Source: Pseudarthrobacter siccitolerans (GTDB taxonomy: Bacteria; Actinomycetota; Actinomycetes; Actinomycetales; Micrococcaceae). From it: 64,000 bases of DNA. The notes under the pieces were generated by a model. The model saw only the letters and a program-made list of their open reading frames with translations. It had not been told where the DNA came from and did not search any database. Location: assembly GCF_030823375.1 (NCBI RefSeq), contig NZ_JAUSXB010000001.1, positions 2,976,001 through 3,040,000 of the forward strand, given 5' to 3'. Of the stretch, positions 16,579-25,190 are shown one piece after another; positions within the stretch are counted from its first letter, which is position 1; every line of letters begins with the position of its first letter. The translations under genes and the position numbers were made by a program.

Positions 16579-17448
16579 TTATCCCTCGTGGTTGTAGTAG
16601 GGCCATGGCAGGAAGCGACGCTCACCGCGCCGGTCGGGTCCTTCCAGAGTGACTTTGCCCTTCGCAGCCCATTCCACGCCGCGGGGGAACATCCGGATGA
16701 ACTCGATCCGCCGGAACGTGTCGAGGTCGTGCCCGATCGTAATCGTGAAGCTGCGGCCTTCGCCGTAGTTGTTGATCCAGGCAAGGGGCTGCAACGTGTT
16801 GATGCCGGGAAGACCCTCGATTCCCTCCGCAGGGATGGCCACCGGATAGTGGGACAAGGGCCACATGGGCGCTTTCTTGTACGAGTCCAAGTCGTCAAAC
16901 GTTGAGAGAAGCACCTCTGCGCCGTCGTACAGCTGCACGCCCGTCAGGATGTCGTCACCCGTCACTGTCCAGGTGTCGCTGATGCCCTCCGTGATGGGGT
17001 GGCGTGGCTGGGCGGTCTGCAGCAGAGCCTCACCCCATGGACGCGGGCGCAGCCCCGTTGGAACGCTGAGCTTCGCGCCCCGCATGATGTTGTACTCCTC
17101 GGGGTAGCCCCAGTCGTCCTCCTGCACGGCCGAGCCATGGAACCAGACGATGCCTTTCCCGTCGTCGTGGACAAACTTCAGCAGGGCCGCGTCGGTTTCG
17201 GCGCCGAACCCGACCGCCTTTTCGTGGTATCCGTCGCGGCCCTCGAACACGATGATGACGACGTCGTATTTGTCGATAACGTTTGCCCCGAGCCCCCGCG
17301 GGTCCTCAATGACGCGGACGCGGAACCGGCCTGTGTCCTCAAGAACGGTAGTGAGCCAGTGGTTGTGGGACCGGAAGCTGCGGAACTCGTTGTCGTGCTC
17401 GCGGGTCATATGCCCGGAGAGGATGAGTGCGTTTATCACGTCGGCCAT
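16579..17448 (-). CDS. ThuA-like domain protein
   Basis: A 289-residue protein with a class-I glutamine-amidotransferase-like fold of the ThuA type. Seen are ALILSGHMTREHDNEFRS, YDVVIIVFEGRDGYHEK, GKGIVWFHGSA and the C-terminal WINNYGEGRSFTITIGHD. ThuA works with ThuB in rhizobial trehalose and maltitol catabolism through 3-keto sugars, which is suggestive here because the neighbouring cluster is proposed to handle 3-keto-glycosides. It is divergent from the first beta-alpha fusion gene and shares its promoter region, including a CAGACATAAC site. The precise reaction is unknown. Confidence 0.85.
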   Translation of the reverse strand: MADVINALILSGHMTREHDNEFRSFRSHNHWLTTVLEDTGRFRVRVIEDPRGLGANVIDKYDVVIIVFEGRDGYHEKAVGFGAETDAALLKFVHDDGKGIVWFHGSAVQEDDWGYPEEYNIMRGAKLSVPTGLRPRPWGEALLQTAQPRHPITEGISDTWTVTGDDILTGVQLYDGAEVLLSTFDDLDSYKKAPMWPLSHYPVAIPAEGIEGLPGINTLQPLAWINNYGEGRSFTITIGHDLDTFRRIEFIRMFPRGVEWAAKGKVTLEGPDRRGERRFLPWPYYNHEG

Positions 17449-17499
17449 GTGGTCTGGGCTCCTTGGTGTTCGGGCAGGTTGGGTTATGGAGAAAGTTTA

Positions 17500-17526
17500 C
17501 ATACTTTAGTATGAAACAGACATAAC
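17500..17526. promoter_or_regulatory. Operator candidates between ThuA and the first fusion gene
   Basis: CATACTTTAGTATG (17500-17513) is an inverted repeat with 6-bp arms and a TT centre. CAGACATAAC (17517-17526) is the reverse complement of GTTATGTCTG and matches the motif found upstream of five other gene sets of this cluster. The region is only 115 bp long and divergent, so one regulator could control both sides. Confidence 0.55.
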
Positions 17527-17563
17527 AATGCTACGATCGGTTTGCACCTAGAGAGAGTGAGCA

Positions 17564-18859
17564 ATGATGCTTCTCGAAAGAGACCTCATCCAGTCCGTCG
17601 GCTTCCGCAACGTCACTGAAGGCGGGCGTGTGACCGGCTTCCAGTTCCGGGTCCGGATGCCTTCCTACCGCGGCATGGCCGCGTCCCTCATCGACGGCAT
17701 TGCAGTCCGCGTGGGCAACATCGTGGACGTTCCCGCCGATGTCGCGCTGTGGACCTTCGGCGGAACCACCTACAGCCTCCAGGAACTGTGGAACAGCGAC
17801 GGCGTCCGCTGGCCCCTGGAGGACGCAGCCATCGTCACGGTGCCGTTCGACGGCGGGCTGCCGCAGGGTGTGCATGAAATTGCCATCGAGCTGCGCCTGC
17901 GCATGTCCTACATTCCGCTCGAGCACCAGCCGTCCGTGTACCGTGTCAGTCGGGCGGTTGTCCTGGCTTCGGAGGGGCAGGGTGGGCCCTTCCAGTACGG
18001 TGTGTCCCTCTATAGCTACATGGGCGACTACGGCACGGTCCTGGACCTGGAAACCGCGCTCGCCGCCGTGGCCGAAACCGGTGCCACCGGGGTCGAGATT
18101 CTCGGCGAGGGCCACGTGCACAACTATCCTGCTCCGTCCGCGGCCTGGGTCGACCAGTGGTTTGCGCTCCTGGAAAAGTACTCGCTGGAACCCACCAACT
18201 ACGGTTCATGGATCGACACCCGCCTGCACCCCGGCCGCGCTATGACCGCCGTCGAAGGCGCCGCCGCCCTCCAGCGCGACCTGAAGCTCGCCGGCACGTT
18301 GGGCTTCAAGTACGTCCGCCCCAAGATCGGAGTAACGTCCAGCGACCTTATCCCGGACCCCATCTGGACCGAGTCCGTGGAGCGCTCACTGGACCTCGCC
18401 CATGAACTGGGCATCGTCATCTGCCCCGAAATCCACTCGCCGACACCCATCAAGCACCCCGTGGTGGACGACTACATCGGCCTGATCGAACGGACCGGGA
18501 CCAAGAACTTCGGACTCCTCATCGATACCGGCATCTTCCAGGACCGGCCCATCCCGCTGCGCGAGGGGGAGACCCGCGAGACCCGGCCCGCCTTCTTGGA
18601 CGGCATCGGCGTGGACCCGGCCGACCTGGCTGGCATCGCCGAGTATGTGGTGTTCGTCCAGGCCAAGTTCCATGACATCAACGACCAGCTCGAAGACCAG
18701 CAGATCCCCTGGCGGCCCGTCCTCCAATCGCTGAAGGACGCCGGCTACACCGGTTATCTGTCCAGCGAATACGAAGGGGAACGGACCCCCTGGCGTTCCA
18801 TCGAGCAGGTCCGCCGCCAGCACGCACTGATCCGCGGCATCGCCGCCCAGCTCGACTAG
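17564..18859 (+). CDS. Beta-alpha fusion resembling C-glycoside deglycosidase (set A)
   Basis: A 431-residue protein with two parts. Residues 1 to about 133 form a small beta-rich domain like the beta subunit (DUF6379) of C-glycoside deglycosidases: it has MPSYRGMAASLIDGIAVRVG and IELRLRMSYIPLEHQP, matching the PWYR and LRLxYMQIAP positions of the other beta proteins here. The rest is a PF01261-type TIM barrel with likely metal ligands in ICPEIHSP, LLIDTGIF, FVQAKFHD and SSEYEGE. A Gln replaces the usual His in the third. Known deglycosidases use separate alpha and beta subunits, so the fusion supports their partnership. Substrate and activity are inferred. Confidence 0.8.
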   Translation: MMLLERDLIQSVGFRNVTEGGRVTGFQFRVRMPSYRGMAASLIDGIAVRVGNIVDVPADVALWTFGGTTYSLQELWNSDGVRWPLEDAAIVTVPFDGGLPQGVHEIAIELRLRMSYIPLEHQPSVYRVSRAVVLASEGQGGPFQYGVSLYSYMGDYGTVLDLETALAAVAETGATGVEILGEGHVHNYPAPSAAWVDQWFALLEKYSLEPTNYGSWIDTRLHPGRAMTAVEGAAALQRDLKLAGTLGFKYVRPKIGVTSSDLIPDPIWTESVERSLDLAHELGIVICPEIHSPTPIKHPVVDDYIGLIERTGTKNFGLLIDTGIFQDRPIPLREGETRETRPAFLDGIGVDPADLAGIAEYVVFVQAKFHDINDQLEDQQIPWRPVLQSLKDAGYTGYLSSEYEGERTPWRSIEQVRRQHALIRGIAAQLD

Positions 18860-18890
18860 CACCCACCCCACACGATTGAAGAGTGACATC

Positions 18891-20369
18891 ATGCCTAATG
18901 GACTTATCGACGACTCAAGCCTGCGCGCCCACCCGGACGGCCTTGCCCTGGCCCTGACCCTGCCGTGGTACCGGAGCCTCTGGCTCTCCTCGGTCTCCAG
19001 CCTGAAGCTCACGGTGGACGGCCAGGACGTGCCGGAGCAGGACCTGAGCCTGGAACTCGGCGGCACGCGGTATGCGCTGGCCGACCTGCCTGCCCAGAGC
19101 GAAACCCTCTGGTACCTCCAGGAACACCCCCTGCTGATCGCCAAGCGGGGCACCCCTGTGGCCCTGAGCGAACAGCACACGGTCCAGCTCATCGGAGAGC
19201 TCCGCCTGCCCTACATGCAGATCGCCCCGGGGCAGGACGGCGGGCCCGGCATGTACGTCCCCAACTTCGTGAACCAGACACTGGAATTGACCGTCACGGA
19301 CAAGGCGGCGGAGGCTCCGGCGCTGACCACCACGATCACGCCGCCCCCGCCGAAGGCTGAGGACGATCCGTTCTCGCTCGGGCTCACCCTGTATTCGGCC
19401 AGCGCCGAGTTCCGGGCCGGCTGGTACGACTTCGACGGCCTGCTGAACCGCGTGGCGGAGCTGGGCATCGGCCCTGGCATCGAGATTGTGGCGTCCCAAG
19501 TCCTGCCGACGTATCCGAACGTCTCGGATGACTTCGCCCGTTCCTGGCAGGAGGCCTTCGACAAGCACGGCTTCACCGCCAGCTCCTTCGGCGCCAACCT
19601 GGACATGGGCCGGCGCCGCGACCGCGACATGACACCCGACGAGGAATACCAGTTCACCGAGACGCTCTTCCACGGCGCAAAGAGACTCGGCTTCCCGCTG
19701 GTCCGCATCCAGAGCGCCAAGCCGGACCTGCTGCGGCGGCTCCTGCCGCTCGCCGAGGACCTGGAGCTCAAGCTTGCCTACGAGATCCATGCACCGCTGG
19801 GACCCAACTCCCGGGAGATCATGAAGGTCCGCGACGTGTACGCGGAACTCGATTCACCGCTGCTGGGCTTCGTGGCCGATTTCTCCTCCACCATGCACAG
19901 CATGTCCCCCACGCTCCTGCGTGCGGTCCGCCGTGCCGGGCTCGACGACGAAGCCGTCCAAAAGCTGCAGGCCATCTGGGCCACCGATGCGCCCATGCGC
20001 GCGCGGCAGGAGGAGTTCATCGGCTACCTTCGGGCACGGGACTTCGATCCTGCCCGACTTGGTTCCTTCGCGCATCTGGCCTTCAACATGCACGGTCATG
20101 TCAGCCCGACGGAGTGGGCGGACATCATGCCGCAGATCATGCACGTCCATGCCAAGTTCTACGACATTGATGAACAGGGCAACGAGCCTGCCATCGACTA
20201 CCCGGAACTCGTCCGCGTGCTCGTGGAGGGCGGCTACCGCGGCTACTGGTCCAGCGAATGGGAGGGTCACGCCTTCGCCGAGCTTGGCGAGGTGGATCCG
20301 CTGCTGCTGGTCCGTAAGCAGCATGACCTCATCCGCAAGAGCATGCGGTCGTCGCTCGCATCAGCCTGA
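18891..20369 (+). CDS. Beta-alpha fusion resembling C-glycoside deglycosidase (set B)
   Basis: A 492-residue fusion. Residues 1 to about 145 are a beta-subunit-like domain (LPWYRSLWLSSV, ELRLPYMQIAPG). A Pro-rich linker (TTTITPPPPKAED) joins it to a TIM barrel with metal-ligand segments AYEIHAP, FVADFSSTMHS, IMHVHAKFYDID and WSSEWEGHAF. The barrel is clearly a close paralogue of the separate alpha protein at 29.1-30.1 kb, and the N-terminal domain of the separate beta protein at 30.9-31.3 kb. ATG 18891 is preferred; TTG 18876 is in frame too. It follows set A by 31 bases, so both are probably one transcript. Proposed role: cleavage of the C-C bond of 3-keto-C-glycosides. Confidence 0.82.
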   Translation: MPNGLIDDSSLRAHPDGLALALTLPWYRSLWLSSVSSLKLTVDGQDVPEQDLSLELGGTRYALADLPAQSETLWYLQEHPLLIAKRGTPVALSEQHTVQLIGELRLPYMQIAPGQDGGPGMYVPNFVNQTLELTVTDKAAEAPALTTTITPPPPKAEDDPFSLGLTLYSASAEFRAGWYDFDGLLNRVAELGIGPGIEIVASQVLPTYPNVSDDFARSWQEAFDKHGFTASSFGANLDMGRRRDRDMTPDEEYQFTETLFHGAKRLGFPLVRIQSAKPDLLRRLLPLAEDLELKLAYEIHAPLGPNSREIMKVRDVYAELDSPLLGFVADFSSTMHSMSPTLLRAVRRAGLDDEAVQKLQAIWATDAPMRARQEEFIGYLRARDFDPARLGSFAHLAFNMHGHVSPTEWADIMPQIMHVHAKFYDIDEQGNEPAIDYPELVRVLVEGGYRGYWSSEWEGHAFAELGEVDPLLLVRKQHDLIRKSMRSSLASA

Positions 20370-20393
20370 CCCCTTAGCGTTGTGCATCCTTGG

Positions 20394-20419
20394 TGCCCGT
20401 CCGCTCCAGCGGCCGGGCA
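20394..20419. terminator. Hairpin between set B and the convergent LysR gene
   Basis: Twelve-base arms (20394-20405 and 20408-20419) pair at eleven positions around a two-base loop. It sits between convergent stops at 20369 and 20464. There is no clear T-run. Confidence 0.5.
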
Positions 20420-20463
20420 CTCAGGCGCTTAAGGGCACAGAGCCATCTAAGCGCACCAGGCGT

Positions 20464-21408
20464 TTACGGGGTTTCCTTTGCCGCGGCCGCGGCGACGATC
20501 TCGCCAGCCTCCTGGAAAAGGCCCCGCATCCACTCGTGCTCCGAATCGCGGTTGTGCACCGGATGCCACCAGAGGGCGTTGACCAGCGGCGTGGCATCGA
20601 ACGGCAGCGGCAGGACCCGTACCCCGCCCACACGGAGCGCGAACGGTATCAGCGCCGCCTGGATGAGCGCGATCCGGTTGGTTCCCACCACAAAATGCGG
20701 CAAGGACTGGAAGCTCTCCACCACCACGTCCACTCGCGGCTCCACACCGAGCTGCATGATCTGGCGTTCCGCCGAGGTTGACGCCGACCGGGTCTGGTAC
20801 GTCATCGCCCACGGAAGTTCGGCGATGTTCTCCATGGTGATTTTCTCGCCGACGGCCTTGTTGGAGGCTGAGACCACCGCCACCCAGCCGTCCCGCCACA
20901 GGTCCAGGTAGGGGAGCCCGGAGAGGAATCCGTGCGGAATTACCATGCCGTCCACGGAGCGGAGCCGGTTGGCTGCGTCTTCCACCACCATCGGGTTGTG
21001 CAGCATGAACCGGAACCGGACGCCCGGCGCGCGCTCGGCCGCAAGCTCGGAAACAACCCGGCCAACAGTGGTAAATCCGTAATCGGAGCCGTAGATGGAG
21101 AACTCGCGCTCCGATTCGGCGGGCTCCCACGTGGCCTGGCTCTCGAAGACGCGCCGGGCCGCCTCCAGCGCTGTGGTGGTGTGCTCAGCCAAACGCAGGG
21201 CGAAGGGCGTGAGTTCATAGGCATTGCCGCGGCGGGCCAGGATGGGATCCCCAAAGTGGGACCGGAGCCGCGCCAGCGAAGCGCTCAGCGCCGGCTGGCT
21301 GAGATGGAGCCGCTCGGCCGCCCTCGTCACGCTCCGCTCGGTGATGAGGGCATCCAGCGAGATCAGCAGGTTGAGGTCGAGCCGGGAAAGCAGGACATTA
21401 TTCGTCAC
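20464..21408 (-). CDS. LysR family transcriptional regulator (cluster regulator candidate)
   Basis: A LysR regulator of about 314 residues from GTG 21408 (MTNNVLLSRLDLNLL). The winged helix reads RSVTRAAERLHLSQPALSASLARLRSHFG with SQPALS typical of the NodD/PcaQ-like branch, followed by a two-lobed effector domain. An ATG at 21477 would add 23 residues. It is divergent from the ABC importer genes across about 240 bp holding two CTTATGT repeats, the standard layout for a LysR protein that controls its neighbour. The effector is unknown; a C-glycoside or its aglycone is a guess. Confidence 0.88.
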   Translation of the reverse strand: MTNNVLLSRLDLNLLISLDALITERSVTRAAERLHLSQPALSASLARLRSHFGDPILARRGNAYELTPFALRLAEHTTTALEAARRVFESQATWEPAESEREFSIYGSDYGFTTVGRVVSELAAERAPGVRFRFMLHNPMVVEDAANRLRSVDGMVIPHGFLSGLPYLDLWRDGWVAVVSASNKAVGEKITMENIAELPWAMTYQTRSASTSAERQIMQLGVEPRVDVVVESFQSLPHFVVGTNRIALIQAALIPFALRVGGVRVLPLPFDATPLVNALWWHPVHNRDSEHEWMRGLFQEAGEIVAAAAAKETP

Positions 21409-21527
21409 GGCACGGCGATCTTTCAACGGTGAACTTTCGTCCCGCCAGTGTATCAGTCGCATCAATAGGGGCGGCATGGTGCATCAGATCGTCCGATGCA
21501 GGGAGGGCTTCCGTAGACCCCCGTGAA

Positions 21528-21572
21528 ACTTATGTCTGGCATCTGCAATACTTATGTGCTTTTTCTGCACAT
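21528..21572 (+). promoter_or_regulatory. Direct CTTATGT repeats before the ABC importer
   Basis: ACTTATGTCTG (21528-21538) and ACTTATGTGC (21550-21559) are direct repeats 22 bp apart, two helical turns. The second overlaps an inverted repeat, ATGTGC at 21554-21559 with GCACAT at 21567-21572. They lie between the LysR gene and the binding-protein gene and match motifs elsewhere in the cluster. Confidence 0.6.
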
Positions 21573-21645
21573 CTCCTGCATACTGGTGAGTGACCGGGGT
21601 CACGGCTCCCGGATTTTTTCGACAACGAAGTCAGAAAGGCTGGAC

Positions 21646-22932
21646 ATGACACAGCACCGTCGCTATTCAGGCCTAAAGGCCGGCGCCCTCGCCGTCCCCA
21701 CCATCGCGGCCCTCCTCCTTACCGGCTGCTCGGCCTCCACCGGCAGCAACGCCTCCTCCGGAAGCTCGAAGGAATTTTCGCTGTCCTTCGCCACCTCCAA
21801 CACGATCGAAAGCCCCTTCCAGGTGCTCGCCGAGAAGTACATCGAGGCGAACCCGGACGTGAAGATCACGTTCAACCCGCAGCCCAACGACTCCTACGAC
21901 CAGACCCTGCGCACCCAGCTCCAGGCAGGCAACGCCTCAGACGTCGTGGTGACCTCGCCCGGCGCCGGCACCGGACGCAGCATCCTGCCGCTCGCCGAAG
22001 CCGGCTTCCTTGAGCCGCTCGACGATGCCGCCAAGGAACTGCTCCCCGAGGGAAGCGCCAGCACCTTCGGAACCGACGGCAAAGTGTACGGCCAGGCCAC
22101 GGAAATCACCGTCGCCGCCTTGGTGTCGAACGAGACGGCCGCACAGGCAGCCGGTGGCTTCCCTGCCGACTTTTCCTCCCTCCAGGAGCAGTGCAAGACT
22201 CTGGAGTCGTCCGGCAAATCCCTCTTTGCCCTCGCCGGGTCTGCCCCTCCCAACACCGGGCTGATGGCAATGTCGCTGGCGGCCTCGCGCGTTTACGCGG
22301 AAGACCCGAAGTGGAACGATAAGCGCGCCGCCAAGGAGACCACGTTCGCAGGCTCGGACGGCTGGAAGTCAGCCCTCGAAGCAGTCAACACCCTGAAGGA
22401 CGCCGGGTGCTTCCAGAAGGGTGCTGCCGGCGGCGGGTTCGACGCGATCACCAAGGGCCTTGCCGGCGGAACGTCCGTGAGCGGCTTCATTCCGGCCCCC
22501 AGCTGGAAGCAGCTGGAGTCTGCCGCCGGTGGCGCCAAATTCGCCGTCCGGGCACTCCCGGCGGAAAGCTCAAGCAAGAGCTACGTCTTCGCCAGCGCCA
22601 ACTACGCCTTCTCCATCAATGCGGCCTCCAAGAACAAGGACGCCGCCAAGGCTTTCCTTGACTGGGCTGCAGAGCCGGAGCAGACCAAAGCGTTCGCCGA
22701 GATCGACGGCGCACTGCCGGTTACGGGACTCGACAAGTACGACTTCGAGGGCGGCGCCTACAAGAACGTCGGCGACCTGATCAAGGATGGCAAGTACGGC
22801 CCGCTCCCGAACATCCAGTGGCCGAATTCCGCCGTCTATGACGCACTGGCCACCGGGGTCCAGGGCATCATCACCGGTCAGAAGAGCCCTGACCAGGTCC
22901 TGCAGGCCATGGATGCCGCCTGGGGACAGTAG
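21646..22932 (+). CDS. ABC sugar transporter, extracellular solute-binding lipoprotein
   Basis: A 428-residue family-1 solute-binding protein. A twin-basic N-terminus and hydrophobic core lead to the lipobox LLLTGC with the lipidated Cys at residue 28, so the protein is anchored outside the membrane. The mature part begins with a Ser/Gly-rich linker and then EFSLSFATSNTIESPFQVLAEKY. GAAAGG upstream of ATG 21646 supports this start. It opens an importer operon with two permease genes, and downstream genes encode sugar-modifying enzymes. A glycoside or oligosaccharide ligand is likely. Confidence 0.92.
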   Translation: MTQHRRYSGLKAGALAVPTIAALLLTGCSASTGSNASSGSSKEFSLSFATSNTIESPFQVLAEKYIEANPDVKITFNPQPNDSYDQTLRTQLQAGNASDVVVTSPGAGTGRSILPLAEAGFLEPLDDAAKELLPEGSASTFGTDGKVYGQATEITVAALVSNETAAQAAGGFPADFSSLQEQCKTLESSGKSLFALAGSAPPNTGLMAMSLAASRVYAEDPKWNDKRAAKETTFAGSDGWKSALEAVNTLKDAGCFQKGAAGGGFDAITKGLAGGTSVSGFIPAPSWKQLESAAGGAKFAVRALPAESSSKSYVFASANYAFSINAASKNKDAAKAFLDWAAEPEQTKAFAEIDGALPVTGLDKYDFEGGAYKNVGDLIKDGKYGPLPNIQWPNSAVYDALATGVQGIITGQKSPDQVLQAMDAAWGQ

Positions 22933-22984
22933 CCTTTTTCACCATCAACGTTCCGACCACTCAAAGGGACAAGCAAGGAATACC

Positions 22985-23944
22985 ATGACTGCGACGATGC
23001 AACCGAAAAGCGAAGCAGCAGAAGCACCCCGGCGAGGCAGGCGCACTCCGGGGGCGGGCCGGAACGCCCGCTCCCGGGGCCGCGGCCTGGAGTTCGGACA
23101 CTGGTGGTGGGCCCTGCCCGGGATCGCCCTGGTGTTTGCCATCCACTATGTGGCAACTGGAATTGGCGGATTCTTCGCCTTTACCAACTGGACGGGCATC
23201 GGCTCGTTCAAGATCACGGGCTGGGCCAACTTTGAGGCCATCTTCAAGGACCCCACGAAAGTCGGAGCCCTCTCCAACACCCTCTTCCTGGCCTTTGGCT
23301 CGGTTCTCCTGGGCAACATCGCCGGACTGGTCATTGCGCTGGGCCTGAACCGCGTCCTCAAGACGCGCTACATCCTCCGGACCCTGTTCTTTATGCCGGT
23401 GGTGCTCAGCCCGCTTGCCACGGCCTACATCTGGAAATACATCTTCGACTTCGACGGTCCGCTCAATGCCTTCCTCACGGCAATAGGCGCAGGCGACCAG
23501 GCCAAGCCGTGGCTGGCCGACCCCCAGTGGGCCATCTGGACCGTCCTGGTGGTGCTGGTCTGGTCTTCCACCGGTTTTGCCATGGTTATTTTTATGGCCG
23601 GCCTGGCCGGCGTCCCCGCGGAAGTAGAGGAAGCAGCGGCCATTGACGGCGCCAACCTGTGGCAGCGGTTCCGGAACGTGACCCTGCCCGCCATCCGTCC
23701 CGCCGTTGCCATCGCCACCACACTGGGAATCGTCCAGGGACTGCGCGTCTTCGATCCCATCATGGCGCTCACCGGCGGCGGACCCGCTGGGGCAACCGAA
23801 ACGCTGGCCACCCAGGTCTACAAGCAGGCGTTTGCACTCGGAAACTTCGGGGGCGGTGCCGCCCTGGCCCTGGTGCTCGCCGCCATCATCCTGATCTTCG
23901 CCGTAATCCAGCAGCGGCTGACGCGTTCGAACCCTGAGGACTAA
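22985..23944 (+). CDS. ABC sugar transporter permease (MalF-like)
   Basis: A 319-residue inner-membrane permease with a basic, Arg-rich cytoplasmic N-terminus (residues 1-38) and six hydrophobic helices. The EAA loop that docks the ATPase reads VEEAAAIDGANLWQRFRNVTLP. ATG 22985 follows AAGGAATACC. It is the first of two permeases and starts 52 bases after the binding-protein gene. No ATPase gene is present in the operon, so a shared MsiK-type ATPase elsewhere probably energises it. Confidence 0.92.
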   Translation: MTATMQPKSEAAEAPRRGRRTPGAGRNARSRGRGLEFGHWWWALPGIALVFAIHYVATGIGGFFAFTNWTGIGSFKITGWANFEAIFKDPTKVGALSNTLFLAFGSVLLGNIAGLVIALGLNRVLKTRYILRTLFFMPVVLSPLATAYIWKYIFDFDGPLNAFLTAIGAGDQAKPWLADPQWAIWTVLVVLVWSSTGFAMVIFMAGLAGVPAEVEEAAAIDGANLWQRFRNVTLPAIRPAVAIATTLGIVQGLRVFDPIMALTGGGPAGATETLATQVYKQAFALGNFGGGAALALVLAAIILIFAVIQQRLTRSNPED

Positions 23945-23947
23945 GCA

Positions 23948-24784
23948 ATGTTCCGCTACACCAAACTCACCCTGCTCCGCGAAATCGGCCTGTGGGCCCT
24001 CGCCCTGCTGTTCCTCACGCCGTTCTACTTCCTGGTAACAACTGCCCTGAAGCCGGACACCGAGTTGTTCACCACCTCAGCCCTGGCCCCGCCAAAAAGT
24101 CCGGACTTCAGCAACTTCATCGACGTCCTCACCGCCACCGGCAACTCCAACGTGGTGCTGGGCCTGATCAACAGCGTCATCATCACCGCGGGAAGCATCG
24201 TGGGGCTCATCGCACTGGGTTCCATCACTGGGTACGTCATCTCCCGCAGCACCCGCCGCTGGAGCAAGGGCGCGTATTACCTCTTCCTGGTGGCCATCAT
24301 CCTTCCAGGCCAACTCGGTGCCGTCCCGCTGTACATGGGGGCACGGGCTCTGGGACTCACCGGATCAGCGTGGGGCCTGATTGTCCTGTACACCGGCATG
24401 CTCCTGCCGCTCTCGATCTTCCTCTACGCAAACTTTTTCCGCGGCCTTGGCACGGACTATGAAGAGGCGGCCACCATCGACGGCGCCAGCAAGTCCCAGA
24501 TCTTCTCCAAGGTGGTGTTCCCCATGATGGCTCCCGCCACGGGAACGGTCACCATCTTCGCCGGCCTCATCGTGTGGAACGACTTCTTCACGTCGCTGAT
24601 CTTCCTGGGCGGCTCCGCCAACCAGACACTGCCGGTGGCCATGTACTACTACATCGGCTCCCTGGTTTCCCAGTGGAACTCGATCTTCGCCATTGTCATT
24701 GTGTCCATGGTCCCCATCCTTGCCCTGTTCCTGTTCGCACAGAAGCGCTTCATCCAGGGCTTCTCCGGCGGCCTGAAAGGCTGA
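23948..24784 (+). CDS. ABC sugar transporter permease (MalG-like)
   Basis: A 278-residue six-helix permease with the EAA loop YEEAATIDGASKSQIFSKVVFP. It begins three bases after the first permease stops, so the pair is translationally coupled. It completes the membrane channel of the importer. Its C-terminus ends FIQGFSGGLKG, typical of MalG-type subunits. Confidence 0.93.
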   Translation: MFRYTKLTLLREIGLWALALLFLTPFYFLVTTALKPDTELFTTSALAPPKSPDFSNFIDVLTATGNSNVVLGLINSVIITAGSIVGLIALGSITGYVISRSTRRWSKGAYYLFLVAIILPGQLGAVPLYMGARALGLTGSAWGLIVLYTGMLLPLSIFLYANFFRGLGTDYEEAATIDGASKSQIFSKVVFPMMAPATGTVTIFAGLIVWNDFFTSLIFLGGSANQTLPVAMYYYIGSLVSQWNSIFAIVIVSMVPILALFLFAQKRFIQGFSGGLKG

Positions 24785-24790
24785 TCCGAT

Positions 24791-25162
24791 ATGACTGACA
24801 ACCGCGCGGCGTTCGAACGCTTCGTGGAGATCTTCTACACCCAAAAACGGGTGCGGGAAGCCTTCGAATTCCTCGTCGCGGACGATTACCGCCAACACAA
24901 TCCCACGATCGGCGACGGCCCCGAAGAGGCTATCCGGATGCTGACGCCCAAGTTCGAGGGTTCCCCCGACTCGCGCTTCGAGGTCCAGCGGATCCTGGTT
25001 GACGGGGACCTGGCCATGGTCCATGTACGTGCTTCGGGCCCGGGCCGCCCGGATGCGGCCGTCGCCGACATCTACCGCTTCGAAGGCGGCCGGATCGTGG
25101 AGCACTGGGACGTGCTCCAGCCGGTCCCGGACCGGCCTGTCCACGACCACCCCATGTTTTAG
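24791..25162 (+). CDS. SnoaL-like (NTF2-fold) small protein
   Basis: A 123-residue single-domain protein of the SnoaL/NTF2-like fold. It has FVEIFYTQKRVREAFEFLVADDYRQHNPTIGDG and ends with IYRFEGGRIVEHWDVLQPVP, the classic SnoaL pattern. Members act as cyclases, isomerases, hydratases or lyases on small molecules. It begins six bases after the permease gene and precedes the Hyi-like isomerase, so it may process a keto-sugar or aglycone intermediate. No catalytic function can be assigned from sequence. Confidence 0.85.
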   Translation: MTDNRAAFERFVEIFYTQKRVREAFEFLVADDYRQHNPTIGDGPEEAIRMLTPKFEGSPDSRFEVQRILVDGDLAMVHVRASGPGRPDAAVADIYRFEGGRIVEHWDVLQPVPDRPVHDHPMF

Positions 25163-25190
25163 AACATTGCAACTTTCCAAGGAGTAAACC

